In this document: in pieces, positions 43,887-53,568 of the stretch
How positions within the stretch are numbered: the first letter of the stretch is position 1
Layout of the letters: the number at the start of each line of letters is the position of its first letter
NCBI RefSeq assembly: GCF_022012435.1
Contig: NZ_JAKLUA010000011.1
Location: 124,001 to 188,000 of the forward strand
Origin: Bradyrhizobium zhengyangense
GTDB lineage: Bacteria > Pseudomonadota > Alphaproteobacteria > Rhizobiales > Xanthobacteraceae
Length of the DNA stretch: 64,000 nt
Reading direction: 5' to 3'
Program-made: the position numbers and the translations under genes
The notes under the pieces: generated by a model
Told to the model about the DNA's origin: nothing
Databases searched by the model: none
Seen by the model: the letters and a program-made list of their open reading frames with translations, nothing else

Positions 43887-44548
43887 TTACGAACGAGGTG
43901 CGGGCTGCACGACAGTGCCAAGAAGGAGACGCTTCGCTCTCTCTACGCCTTTGCGTGCTGCGCGCCCCGACTGCGGGATGCCTGTGAAGGCGGCTGTCGG
44001 GATCAGACTGATGATGCCGGCGAAAAGTGAGTTTCCTCGGTGGCGATGATGTGCCAGTACGGAGAGCGACATAGTAGGCGCCGGGCAGGAGATGTGTGCT
44101 ACCGGTGTCGAGGACCAAACGGCTGCCTGGATGGATGATCTGCAGGCGATCGGCAGGCAAGTCTCGCCACCGTGGCGACACGATCAGCACGACGGCGGTC
44201 GCCGGCTGACAGCCTAGCGTCTCAACAAGATAGACTTCGGGAAGCCGCGTCTCGTGGGCTCGATAGGGGCCAGATGCCACCAAAGCGGGCAGCGGCCTCT
44301 CAACTGGACTCGAAGCCGGCCGCTTTTCGGGCGGCGTGAAGTCGTTAGCCCGATCCGTGTCCCGCTTGTTAAGGCTCCTTCATCCCCGATCTTTTCCGAC
44401 GACCTACCCCTTCGGGTTGGCCCTGCCCGTCGATTTCAAGGAGTCGTTTGCCCAGCTCCTTCTTTAGAGCGTTGCGATCGCCACCGGACAGGGGTGTTGG
44501 ATGGTGGTTAAGCGCCATTGAGTAACAAACCGATCGCGAGCGGATCCT
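43887..44548 (-). other. decayed region, no supported gene
   Basis: The longest frame (44283-43876, minus) has a plausible internal stretch LPADRLQIIHPGSRLVLDTG but no family and no clear start. 44400-44548 shows nothing. Confidence 0.3.
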
Positions 44549-44777
44549 TTAGGAGCTCTTGAAAGATAGCCAGCAGCCATCCTCCTCGTAGCGCGCGCTA
44601 CGATTCTGACATGTCCGATCGGCCGACTTCTGCCCGACGTCCTTCCAGACTGCATGCTGATCGAAAGACCCGACCGCATCTGCCTTTTCGGATCTCAACG
44701 ATTCGACTGCAGCGCTGGCAGGTCACCCGCAAAACGTGACGAGGGATCTCCGATAGCCGTCGCTGCTGAATTGGCAC
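44549..44777 (-). pseudogene. small CxxC rhizobial protein, frameshifted
   Basis: From GTG 44777: RLSEIPRHVLRVTCQRCSRIVEIRK in one frame, then, after one base around 44698, KADAVGSFDQHAVWKDVGQKSADRTCQNRSARYEEDGCW in another, ending at 44549. It resembles a short conserved rhizobial protein with a CxxC pair and a later C/E-E-D-G-C-W motif. Function unknown. Confidence 0.5.
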
Positions 44778-44985
44778 GCCTGGACTCGTTCCGACGCTCG
44801 CGTCAGCCAGGATTGAATCCCAATACTCTTGCGGTAAATCTGCGTCTGAACCGACGGAATGCGATGACGACGACCGAGTAGCGGCGGTCCATTTTTCAAT
44901 CTGTTTTGGTGACGGCATTCGCCAACTCGCGCGTCGGGACGACACTCCCGCGGAAGGGGAGGGGGACAAAGCAGGTTCTTTTTTC

Positions 44986-45036
44986 TGACATATTGTCAAA
45001 ATACGAAGGACAAATTATCAAAACGGATTTTACATA
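44986..45036 (+). promoter_or_regulatory. operator region of HTH/nuclease pair
   Basis: TGACA-TAT-TGTCA palindrome at 44986-44998, with the related strings ATTGTCAAAA (44992-45001) and ATTATCAAAA about 22 bp apart, one to two turns upstream of the HTH start (45037). Probable autoregulation site. Confidence 0.5.
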
Positions 45037-45807
45037 ATGACAAGTATTGAGCTGACTGAAATTTTGACATTTCTGGGCCTCGACCTGGCCGAGGCTGCGC
45101 AACTGTTGGGAGTTTCGACGCGAACGCTTCGAAGATGGATGGAAGGCGAGGAAATTCCCGGTCCGGCCCAAGCCGCTCTGCGTGCCTGGCACCAACTCCA
45201 CGCGCGGCACTTGGCTTGGAAGCCGGACGCCATTTCCATATTCGAGAACGACCAAGCTCAGCTCGAGCGTGCGCGACTTCATGCGCGAGAGGTGAGCGGG
45301 CTGATCAAAGCGGTCGAAGCTCGCGGCGGGCCGCAAAATCCATGGTCGGTCAATATCGCTAAAGGCGTTGCGACGTTCGGTCCTTTTGAGATCGGGTTTT
45401 ACAACCTGCAAAACGGAAGCTTCTCTCTCAGCGGGTACCGCCGCAAAGACAGCTCGCCGGACCTCGTGCGGGACAGGCCGTACCTTGAAGATGCCGCGTA
45501 CAGCATCAGCATGGCTTTTTCAAAGGCCGGCGAAAGCGAAATTGCGCTGGACAACGTCGCGGAGTACGTCCGAAAACATTCGGCCGCGTTTGTTGTCGAT
45601 GGCCCGCAGCGGCTGTCGCCTGCGGACTCCAAACGCCGCCAGCGGGACATCGAATTACTCGCCGGCAAAATCGATGAACTGGCGAAGCTTGCCGCCAAGG
45701 GCAGCGCCAATCACCTTCAATTTGAGGAATTACTGCATCAACTCCACGAACTCGGGTTCTTCCCGACTATCGATCTGGTTTCAGCAGTAGCTAAGGCTAT
45801 GGTCTAA
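45037..45807 (+). CDS. HTH protein, partner of DUF4365-like nuclease
   Basis: 256 residues. Seen: an N-terminal HTH, residues 12-40 (FLGLDLAEAAQLLGVSTRTLRRWMEGEEIPGPAQAALRAW), in the style of XRE/transposase-like regulators. Residues 50-250 are not recognised: an alpha/beta part (WSVNIAKGVATFGPFEIGFYNLQNGSFSLSGYRR) and a long C-terminal helix (SKRRQRDIELLAGKIDELAKLAAKG). It starts 39 bp after a TGACA/TGTCA palindrome and ends 3 bp before the nuclease-like gene. Role as repressor or antitoxin is inferred from order and HTH. Confidence 0.7.
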   Translation: MTSIELTEILTFLGLDLAEAAQLLGVSTRTLRRWMEGEEIPGPAQAALRAWHQLHARHLAWKPDAISIFENDQAQLERARLHAREVSGLIKAVEARGGPQNPWSVNIAKGVATFGPFEIGFYNLQNGSFSLSGYRRKDSSPDLVRDRPYLEDAAYSISMAFSKAGESEIALDNVAEYVRKHSAAFVVDGPQRLSPADSKRRQRDIELLAGKIDELAKLAAKGSANHLQFEELLHQLHELGFFPTIDLVSAVAKAMV

Positions 45808-45810
45808 AAT

Positions 45811-47379
45811 ATGAAGAATTCAGTGAGCGTTCCAGATCTTGGCGCGCGAGGTGAGAATGTGTTCATCGGTTGGTGTGAACCGGAAGGGTTTCGTGCCCAG
45901 AAATCACAGGCAGACCGTCTCGGCTGGGACTACCTCCTTGAAGGCGAGCCTTTGCGGATGAAAGAGCGTCCGCTTGATTCCCAGAACGATCTTCCGAAAT
46001 TCTTGATCCAAGTGAAAGCGACAGAAGGATCTCAGCCGCCGAGGATCAAGCTGTCGGCGCTCAAGCATCTCGTTGATGCTGACCTGCCGGCGGCGATCGT
46101 CGTCATGTTTTTCGTCAAAGACGGGCGGACGCCGATTCGCACTCTCCTCGTCCCGGTCGATCAAAAAATGATCTACGACACCCTCAAGCGGGTTCGCAGC
46201 GAGGAAGCCAAAGGAAAGCGGAACATTCACAGAATCACGATTCTTGTGCCACTCGATCGTGCGGTAGAATTGTCTCCAGCAGGAGAAGGGCTGGCAAAGG
46301 CTTTAAACGGAATGCTCGGAGGGGCACCTGCCGATTATATTGCAGGGAAGGTCGACTACCGCAAGACTTGCGGTTTTGATAACAGATCCATTGTCGGTCG
46401 ATTTTTCGTTCCAGGAGAAAATGCGGGCGAAAAGATCGGTCAGCTCTTTTTGGGTGGCCCTCGCACGCTTAAGGTGACGGACCTGACGATTGAGCGACGC
46501 CGGTTCGGAATTCCGCTCGACAATGATCGCGATGAGTTTCGGGAAGCGGTGCTGGAGCTAAACGTATCGTCATCGATGTCAACCACGGTTGAACTTTCTT
46601 CGGAAGCAGGCGAGTGGACCTCGGTAGAGCTCGAGATGTTCGTCACTCCGATATTCGATGGAAAGCTCGGGCCGGTGCGACTTGCAAACAACTTCCTTGA
46701 ATTTTTGATCGACTTTCCGAAGGCGGAGGCGAACCTAACGCTCAACTATGACGGTGAACGAATTGTCGACCTGGAGGAGGCGGTCGCCATCATCGAGATT
46801 GGCGTCATACTGGCCAGGCCGCAGAAATCGATAACGCTCCGTTTCAAGGGAAAAGAGCTCAAGTTGGAAATGGCACCAGGCGAAGGGCCATTTGCGCATT
46901 GGATTCCGGCCGCGCCAGTTCTTCGTAGGATTGTATCGGCGATGGTTCGGGCAGGTCGGCAGACAGCGCGCCGCTTTAAATTTGCCGACTTCGTCGATTG
47001 GGTTGATACTCACATCGAATTTCTTGCCGTAGCATCAACGCCAGGCGTCAATATCATCTTCAACCATTGGCCTGACGAAATTCAACTGACTTCTGACGAT
47101 GCTTTGTTGACGCCTTTTTCGCTCGAATGTTTTGGGTCGTGCTATACGGCGCTTATCGAACTTCCGATTGTATCATCGAGCCGCTCGGAGCCGGAGGTCA
47201 CGCTCATCGGTGGTCGGCCCCATATTGTATCAGAGGTGGTGCGGGCATTGAATGCCGATACGTCTGACTTTGTCGAGAGCGCAGTTGAACGATCGAATAA
47301 GGATCGGGGGTCGAAAAGACCGGCCTTTTTCGCGGAGGGATTCTCTAACTGGGATAAGGTCATGCTCTCCATCTCGTAG
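45811..47379 (+). CDS. DUF4365-like nuclease-domain protein, unknown C-terminus
   Basis: 522 residues. The first 90 residues fit the PD-(D/E)XK pattern of DUF4365: LGARGENVFIGWCEPEGFRAQKSQADRLGWDYLLEGEPL (E and D), then PKFLIQVKATEGSQPPRIKLSALKHL (Q-x-K), VVMFFVKDGRTPIRTLLVPVD. Residues 150-520 are a large mixed alpha/beta region with no recognised family. No membrane segment. Coupled to the HTH gene by a 3-bp gap. Likely a nucleic-acid-cutting toxin or restriction factor (inference). Confidence 0.65.
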   Translation: MKNSVSVPDLGARGENVFIGWCEPEGFRAQKSQADRLGWDYLLEGEPLRMKERPLDSQNDLPKFLIQVKATEGSQPPRIKLSALKHLVDADLPAAIVVMFFVKDGRTPIRTLLVPVDQKMIYDTLKRVRSEEAKGKRNIHRITILVPLDRAVELSPAGEGLAKALNGMLGGAPADYIAGKVDYRKTCGFDNRSIVGRFFVPGENAGEKIGQLFLGGPRTLKVTDLTIERRRFGIPLDNDRDEFREAVLELNVSSSMSTTVELSSEAGEWTSVELEMFVTPIFDGKLGPVRLANNFLEFLIDFPKAEANLTLNYDGERIVDLEEAVAIIEIGVILARPQKSITLRFKGKELKLEMAPGEGPFAHWIPAAPVLRRIVSAMVRAGRQTARRFKFADFVDWVDTHIEFLAVASTPGVNIIFNHWPDEIQLTSDDALLTPFSLECFGSCYTALIELPIVSSSRSEPEVTLIGGRPHIVSEVVRALNADTSDFVESAVERSNKDRGSKRPAFFAEGFSNWDKVMLSIS

Positions 47380-47390
47380 AGAAGTGCTTA

Positions 47391-47630
47391 TCAGTCACAA
47401 CGGTGGAAGTACGACCGTAAAAAGCAAGGCCAGCGCAGCCGGCAAAGTCGGCTGAGCTCTCTAAGGCTGGAGACGAGCTTGCGGGGAAAGCAGTCTGCTA
47501 TTGGGAAGGCAGGTGCTATTCTTTCGATTTCGTCGACACCCTCATCCTCAAAAACTTGGCGCCAGTTGATTGCAATGGTGTCGATCCGATCGATCTCGGC
47601 CCTAGCCTCGTCTGTGCTCAGCACGAAGTC
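47391..47630 (-). pseudogene. possible HipA-like C-terminal remnant
   Basis: Minus-strand FVLSTDEARAEIDRIDTIAINWRQVFEDEGVDEIERIAPAFPIADC resembles the last helices of HipA-family kinases, but nothing of the kinase core is present. Confidence 0.35.
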
Positions 47631-47753
47631 CCCGCAACACGAAACGCAGTTAGCAATGCTCGGGCACTTGCTGCCGGATCAGTGTTTCCGTCGAAGCGAT
47701 CTCATCGCCTGCTGACGCCGGCCGACTTACGCCACTCAACTTAGCGGGCAAGC

Positions 47754-47810
47754 TGTCATTCGGCATGCAAAATTGGATGCTGAAGGGATCAATTGTGACG
47801 CCGAATGACA
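47754..47810 (+). repeat. 57-bp IS21-end-like inverted repeat
   Basis: TGTCATTCGGCATGCAAAAT at 47754 and, inverted, TGTCATTCGGCGTCACAATT from 47810. The outer 11 bp match the left terminus of the IS21 element at 7291. Two ends with no transposase between: a solo-end relic or a minimal palindrome. Confidence 0.65.
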
Positions 47811-47958
47811 ATAGCGGATTCGACGAACTCGACCTCGCTCTCCGTCTCGTCCTGCAAGCCATTGAGCAATGAGATCACCAGCTCACCTTGTTTTCTCCCG
47901 TCGGACTCATAAGGCGTGCGGCAGTCATGGAAACGTCTGATCGAGGAGCGCAGTCTGT

Positions 47959-50052
47959 TCAATTCTGCGCACTGCCGGTCCAATCGCCGACGAGGGTGGG
48001 CCAATCGATCGGACGTGGGTTCTTGCCGATCCAAACGTCCCAGAAATCTGGGTCTGACGATTGCGGCCGATGTGCCTCGGCAAGTTCATCCATCTCCACG
48101 AGCAAAGGAATCGGCGTGGCCCATCCCAGCAAAATTGCCTGACGGGATGGTAGGCTAGGTAGCTCCTTTAGCAAGCCCGCCACATTGTCGGGAACGAGAC
48201 GTCCAACTAGCGCCTGATCGAGGTCGTTTACGATCCGGTGCAGTAGGAAAGTATTGCACTGTGCAAGGATCGTGGGCGAGAGCTCCGATGGGCGTTGTGA
48301 CGATAGCATCAATCCAAGACCAAACTTGCGACCTTCGCGCGCGATCTTTTCGAACGTCTCGCGACAGAGCTGGGTCGGGTTTTCTGCCGGCCCATCTTCG
48401 TTGGCGCCTCGCCGAACAAAGTTGTGTGCTTCCTCTAGAACCAAGGTCGTGGGCAGAGGTTTGCCATCAGGATGAAGCCGTCGGTAGCGCTGCAATGCCT
48501 CAAACGTCAGCCGTCCCAGAACCGCAACGACTACGTGGATTATTTCTGAAGGCACCAACGAAAGGTCAACGATTGCGACCTGTCCGTTGGCCGAGGCGTT
48601 GCTGCCCACGAACGCGTCAAGCCAGGCATCGAAGGTGATCGCCGGGTCACTTCCAATCACTTGACCGAGTCTCGGGTCCGACATCATGCCGCGGATGCGC
48701 ATGCCGAGCGTGCTGATGAATCCGGCCAACGCACCTCCCTCCGTCGCTGCTATCCTCTCAAGGTGCTCTGGCAGCATGTGTACGTCGAATGGTATCGGTG
48801 CATCTTCCGTAAGATGCGCGATGGCGAAAGCATCCTCTACCAGATCTACGAAGCTCTGCAGTGACCTCCGCACCGCTTCCATGTCCTGTACTGAGAAGGA
48901 GTTGAACCAGTCTCCTGACCGACGGGAATTAGCGATAGTTTCGATAATGCTGCTTATCTCTTCCAGAGCTGTCTTGTGCTCACCATCAACGGATTCCGTC
49001 ATATTGCTGCAGTCTGATGCAATGTTGTCTAGCAGTTCGCCGCAGCGCCGCCGATTGCTTGCGCTGCCAGCGTAGGTCGCGGCACCTTCGGCCAACATAG
49101 CGGCGATCATGATGCGATAGGAATACAAATGCCGCCTGACGATAGTTTGGCGAGGCGTCCCCGCCAGCTGCCCGTTCTTTAGTTCACGAAGCGCTTGGAG
49201 CAGCAGGGGCCGCTGCGCTCCGGGTCGTGCGAACGATACCGCGGTCCACTCGTGACCGTTCCAGAGCCAGGCCGGCAGACGGAGCGCGCGTTCACCCCTG
49301 TTGAGGTCGATGGGCGGGACACGAAACAGGCGGATATTTCCGCCCCTATCTGCAAATGCTTTGGCGTACTCCCCATTAGGATCAAGAATAATAAACCGCG
49401 CATTCGGCTGTTCTGTGCCATTCTCAAGAGCGGCCTGCGCCGCATCGAGTGACCAGCGGATCAGCCCAGCGACGGAGCAGGATTTTCCACTACCGGTGTT
49501 GCCGAGTACGGCGACGTGCCGCCCGAAGATCTTATCGGGATCGACCATAATTGAGGTATCTGCAGCCAGCGGTGACGAGCCGATGCGAACGCGGCGGTCC
49601 TTGTCCTTTGCTCCGACGATAGCTGTGATTTGTTCCGGCGTTGGGATTGGTATCTGATCGCCTACCGAAGGGAACGCAACGATTCCTCGACTCAATTCGA
49701 ACATACTGCTTCCCTCGCGTCGGTTTCGAGCGACAGACAGGGTGCCGATCGGAGTGAGCGACATCTTCCGCAGAGGGAATGGCAGATCGATCAGGCCGAA
49801 ATCCTTAAGCCCCGACCGTTTGGGGTACGGCGATCGTTCAATCCCGATCCACGTGACGTAGGCGACGGTAGCACCAGCCTCATTCGGTATCAGCACGTAA
49901 CTATTGAGCCTTGGGAAGCTCATCGGTGTGCCGGTGTTGAGCGCAGTAGCCTGTGGCGCATCGAGATCGAGCAGCACACGGATCTCATCCGAGGAGATCG
50001 ACTCGACCGTGCCGATGACCAGTTCAGCGAGCCGTTCGATCGGGGAGCTCAC
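47959..50052 (-). CDS. herA: HerA-like ATPase (DUF87) of SIR2-HerA system
   Basis: Hexameric DNA-pumping ATPase of the HerA/FtsK class, which partners SIR2 nucleases/NADases in anti-phage complexes. Seen: N-terminal HAS-barrel (LAELVIGTVESISSDEIRVLLD, residues 8-29), Walker A HVAVLGNTGSGKSCSVAGLIRW near 183, FIILDPNGEYAKAF near 225, Walker B TTLVLEEAHNFVRRG near 537, and the arginine-finger region REGRKFGLGLMLSSQRPSELSPTILAQCN. 697 residues, complete. GTG 50052 overlaps the sir2 stop (GTGA), so sir2-herA is one operon. Confidence 0.88.
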   Translation of the reverse strand: MSSPIERLAELVIGTVESISSDEIRVLLDLDAPQATALNTGTPMSFPRLNSYVLIPNEAGATVAYVTWIGIERSPYPKRSGLKDFGLIDLPFPLRKMSLTPIGTLSVARNRREGSSMFELSRGIVAFPSVGDQIPIPTPEQITAIVGAKDKDRRVRIGSSPLAADTSIMVDPDKIFGRHVAVLGNTGSGKSCSVAGLIRWSLDAAQAALENGTEQPNARFIILDPNGEYAKAFADRGGNIRLFRVPPIDLNRGERALRLPAWLWNGHEWTAVSFARPGAQRPLLLQALRELKNGQLAGTPRQTIVRRHLYSYRIMIAAMLAEGAATYAGSASNRRRCGELLDNIASDCSNMTESVDGEHKTALEEISSIIETIANSRRSGDWFNSFSVQDMEAVRRSLQSFVDLVEDAFAIAHLTEDAPIPFDVHMLPEHLERIAATEGGALAGFISTLGMRIRGMMSDPRLGQVIGSDPAITFDAWLDAFVGSNASANGQVAIVDLSLVPSEIIHVVVAVLGRLTFEALQRYRRLHPDGKPLPTTLVLEEAHNFVRRGANEDGPAENPTQLCRETFEKIAREGRKFGLGLMLSSQRPSELSPTILAQCNTFLLHRIVNDLDQALVGRLVPDNVAGLLKELPSLPSRQAILLGWATPIPLLVEMDELAEAHRPQSSDPDFWDVWIGKNPRPIDWPTLVGDWTGSAQN

Positions 50053-51352
50053 GTTCCTCCTCCAGAGCCCGCTGGCGGCTGACTCGGTTCGGCTGGCGCC
50101 AGGCCCGCAGCGGCATCTGCGAAAGCGCGGTTCTTCAGCAAGTCAGACATACGCCCGGTGATGTAATCGAGCGCGGGCTTTGGCAGATAATCGTCGACGA
50201 GGTGCTGGAGGCTTCCGAAATGGTTGCCGGCGAGGAGGCTGACTTGTGCAGGACGAGTTTGATTGAGAAATCCCTTGATGCGATCGTCTAGTTCAAAGGC
50301 GATGATCACGAGGTGTGCGGACGGAACCGACAGCATATCGAGCAGAACACGGTTGATGTGGTCATCACCGAACCCGTAGCCGTAGGTCACCACCACCGAG
50401 TTGGGTCTGCAAGTTGCCGAGGCGAAATCACGGAATAGCTCCGCATAAGGATATTGGGTGGTCTCCACGTCCTTAGCCGGATTAGGATAGATCATCACGG
50501 TATCAACTGGAGAATCTGGTAAGCTCGGATGATCGTCGTCGGCACCAAATGGTGTCTCTGACCGATAGATCCGATGCGCGATGGGGTCGAAGCGCCAATC
50601 AAGGCTGCCGTGGAGCTTGGTCAGACGGACGACGCCTTCCATAAAGCGCGGCTCACCGCGGATCCCGGGTGGGTTGTAATGATAATCGAGCTCGATCCGA
50701 GTGTTGCGGAACAGTGGACGCAAGCTCCCCACAAAGCGATCAATGATCCGTAGCCCCGCTTGATCGCAGCCATGTTCGATCAACCGGTCGTAGTTGGTCG
50801 TGAAGATATGTAAACGCTCGCGTGAAGCGGCGCGGCTGACGAAGCTGAGCAGAAATGACTGCACCGTCGCCAGTGCTGATGCACTGTTTGCTTCGAAAAT
50901 ACCTCGCTCGGTAGCAAGCAGTGAGGTTAGGAATGTCGCGATTGCGGAGTTAATGTCGTCGCGAACACCTTGCGCCGACCCCTTATCGATGATGTCAAGA
51001 CCATCGAGCACAGCAATGGCGCTACGCAACTGATCTTCGATGTTAGCTTGACCGCGACCCATCTTTTTGGCGCTTGCGGTCGCGTGACGAGGATTGCCTT
51101 GGCATGTTTCGACTTCCCCGTCGCAATCGCCATACCCGTCGCCTTGACGCCGGCAGCGAAGCCCACAGCAATGGTAAAGCCGCTGCCAAGCAGGAGGTTC
51201 AGATGCTCAGCTTGGAATACCGCCGAGAGCCACGGCTCGATCTTTCGGCGGTGTAGCGCGATGAACCGATCAAGTTCGTCTGCGCTTTCTGGGATGCTAT
51301 CGAAGGTCTCGCTCGATGCACCAACCCGGTAACCGTGCGCCTTCCACTCCAT
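50049..51352 (-). pseudogene. SIR2-family NADase, N-terminal frameshift
   Basis: Effector of a SIR2-HerA defence pair. Seen from ATG 51352: SADELDRFIALHRRKIEPWLSAVFQAEHLNLLLGSGFTIAVGFAAGVKATGM (NAD-binding GSG loop) in one frame; then, from about 51085, ATASAKKMGRGQANIEDQLRSAIAVLDG, LHIFTTNYDRLIEHG (the TN-D motif), VVRLTKLHGSLDWRF (catalytic-loop His) and SVVVTYGYGFGDDHINRVL in another. One missing base near 51085 accounts for the break. The downstream partner herA is intact. Without the first 95 residues the NAD pocket is lost, so it is inactive unless the sequence is wrong. Confidence 0.8.
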
Positions 51353-51668
51353 GGACCCTCGCGACGAGTTGCAGGACCGACCTGAGTCCCCGCTAGTAAG
51401 TCTTAAAGCAACATAATCAGAGGTTGCAAGGCGGGCAGGTAGTCAAAGTGAAAAAGGTAAGCAGCGAAGCGGCGAGGGGATGAAGGGCATCGAGATTAGC
51501 TTCCTCGACTAATCGCTTGAACCGGTGAGGAGACGAGATCTGACGAGGAGTGCCGCTATCCTGGCTCCCTCACGCCTCCAGCTTCAGTCGATCCCGTCCG
51601 CCGGCTCGGGTGGAGGCGGCGGGAGCGAGGTATGCTCTCCGACTCGAGCTCGCCATCAGCTTCCGCCA
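51353..51668 (+). other. gene-free spacer
   Basis: 316 bp between sir2 and DUF2130 copy B. It should hold the sir2-herA promoter; no clear boxes or repeats seen. Confidence 0.35.
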
Positions 51669-52982
51669 TCATCCCACCTTTCGTTCAGGAGCGGCGTGGC
51701 TCTCAAGCAGTGGCATATCCAGGCTCGGAATCTCTGGCATGGCTTTGCCGGCGATCGCCTGCAAATCGCCCACCATGCCAACGGTCGACTCCACCACGGC
51801 GAGGATCTGAGTTTCGCGCTTGGCCCATTGCCGGCCCATGAACTTGCGTTCCTTGTCCAGGTCGTCGCGCATATCGTTGAATTTCTCAACCACAGCTTCT
51901 ACCCGCTGCCGAAACTTCGTGCCGGTCAGGTAGTGATAAACCTGCTCCATCTTGGTCTGCTGACCCTGCTGAACGAGGCGCGATCCGCTTACGTCGATCA
52001 GCCCCTGGCGCAGCGCCACGGCGACCGGCAATGCGCAACGCGGATGGGCCACCCATACGCCGTCGACTAGGTCAAATTGCTCGACGTGCTTCGGCAGCGC
52101 ATGAGAGATGATCAGAGCGACGTCGGCGGCGGAACGACGCTGGTCGTCACGCAGTTTGGCAAGCCATCCGTCACTCCATGCCTTGGTTCGCTTGGTTTCC
52201 CAAAGGATGATGCCGGCAGGTTTGCCAATGGCGCCATTTATCTGTTGAATAACGTCCGCCCCAAGCTCACCTTTTCCAACCGGCTCAATCGAATCGGTCG
52301 GAAAACGTCCGCGCAGAAGCTCTTCGAGCTCGAGCTCGAGTACTTCCCCTTGGGATTGCTGTGATCCCTGCTCGGCCTTGCGCTTGAGCTCCTCGATCGT
52401 TCGAGACATCGACTCGATAGTCTGGTCCTTCTCTGCAACGCGTAAGCGCGCAGCCTCGTCGGCTTCCTGCCTGGCCTTGATCTGGATTTCGCTGATTGAG
52501 GCCTGCACGCGCTTCTCTATTGTCAGGTCGAGCTCGCGCTTTTCCCCCTCGAGTGCGCGCTGCTGTCGCATCAGTTCGGCTTGCTGCTTTTGGGCCTCGG
52601 CAAGCTTTGCGTTGTTGGTAAGCAGGTTGGCTCGCAGCTCCGCGGCTTCCGCTTCCTTCGCCTGCAGCTCGGCCGCGGCCGCCTCTCGCGCCTTCTTGCT
52701 TTCGGCCGCGACCAGCTGGGCACGTTCGGCGATCAATCGTTTCGCAACGTGGTCCTCGATTTGCTCGCGGTCCTTAGCGACCTGCTCGCGTTCCAGCCGC
52801 AGTGCCTCGGTCTTACGCTCCATCTCTGCATCTTTGCTGGCCAGCTGCTGTTGAAAGCGCTGACGAATTTCAGCGAGGAGGGGAGCGGCCAATGATTCCG
52901 TCAACCGGATCTCGTGATTGCAGTTGGGACAATGCAGGGTAGGTTCGTGTGAAGCGCCGGCTGCGGTTACTTTGAAACTCAT
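51669..52982 (-). CDS. DUF2130 domain protein, copy B (intact)
   Basis: Full-length homologue of the gene at 23483. Seen: CPNCNHEI near residue 20; an Ala/Glu/Arg coiled coil, residues 38-215; GKGELGADVIQQINGAIGKPAGIILWETKRTKAW (nuclease-like D...ExK); TGTKFRQRVEAVVEKFNDMRDDLDKERKFMGRQWAKRETQI; and a terminal PLLESHAAPERKVG. ATG 52982 is used because homology to copy A starts there. 437 residues. Role unknown; DUF2130 proteins are suspected defence or DNA-repair factors. Next to sir2-herA on the same strand, 317 bp away. Confidence 0.82.
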   Translation of the reverse strand: MSFKVTAAGASHEPTLHCPNCNHEIRLTESLAAPLLAEIRQRFQQQLASKDAEMERKTEALRLEREQVAKDREQIEDHVAKRLIAERAQLVAAESKKAREAAAAELQAKEAEAAELRANLLTNNAKLAEAQKQQAELMRQQRALEGEKRELDLTIEKRVQASISEIQIKARQEADEAARLRVAEKDQTIESMSRTIEELKRKAEQGSQQSQGEVLELELEELLRGRFPTDSIEPVGKGELGADVIQQINGAIGKPAGIILWETKRTKAWSDGWLAKLRDDQRRSAADVALIISHALPKHVEQFDLVDGVWVAHPRCALPVAVALRQGLIDVSGSRLVQQGQQTKMEQVYHYLTGTKFRQRVEAVVEKFNDMRDDLDKERKFMGRQWAKRETQILAVVESTVGMVGDLQAIAGKAMPEIPSLDMPLLESHAAPERKVG

Positions 52983-53198
52983 GAATTCCCCCGTCATCGT
53001 AGAGCAGGATTGAACACCATCCGCGCGCGATTGCGATGTCGCCGCTCTCGATGTCCACATCCGCGTCGCCGATATCGACCTGGCCGGGGGATTTTCCACG
53101 GAAGGCATCACGACATGTCGACGTAAGGCCACGCCTCAGGGCGAGCCGTTCTATTGGGAATATATTCTAGATGAGAACAAAACAGGATCAAGCGCCAA

Positions 53199-53315
53199 TT
53201 GGCTGCGCAGGCTGGTGGAATAACCCTGTCGTTCCATCCAGGCAGCATCGACCAGAAGCCCCTGAGGGAGAGTCCTTTCGAGCTTGTTTAGCTTTCTGTC
53301 CTTTTGCTCAGCCAT
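53199..53315 (-). pseudogene. 5' scrap of AbiEi antitoxin (system 2 copy)
   Basis: Starts at 53315: MAEQKDRKLNKLERTLPQG, then VDAAWMERQGYSTSLRSQ, 37 of 39 residues identical to the start of the AbiEi at 25175, with the same upstream TTTACTTAGTATGGC box. Beyond SLRSQ the similarity ends. Relative to DUF2130 it is inverted compared with the 23-26 kb locus. Confidence 0.8.
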
Positions 53316-53525
53316 ACTAAGTAAATTAGCACTTTTCCAAACCAACCCGAGGGAATCCTCTATTTTACGTAATCTGACTGGGCAAAGACGCCGAAACAGC
53401 CGGAAATCTCGCGATGGCTCCTGGAAGAGGCCCATCGCGTGGTGCTTCGCTGCTCCGATATGTTCCGGCGCCGAAATTAGACGGCCGTAAGGAATATGAG
53501 TCATATTTCTTACGCGGTCTTGACT

Positions 53526-53556
53526 TTGTAAGATTTAAGGCGCAAATTTCTTACAA
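53526..53556 (+). promoter_or_regulatory. inverted-repeat operator of abiE system 3
   Basis: TTGTAAGA (53526-53533) and TCTTACAA (53549-53556), 15-bp spacer, 12 bp before the antitoxin start; a further half site TTCTTACG lies near 53508. Matches the layout upstream of abiEi-1. Confidence 0.6.
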
Positions 53557-53568
53557 GGGAACCGTAAA

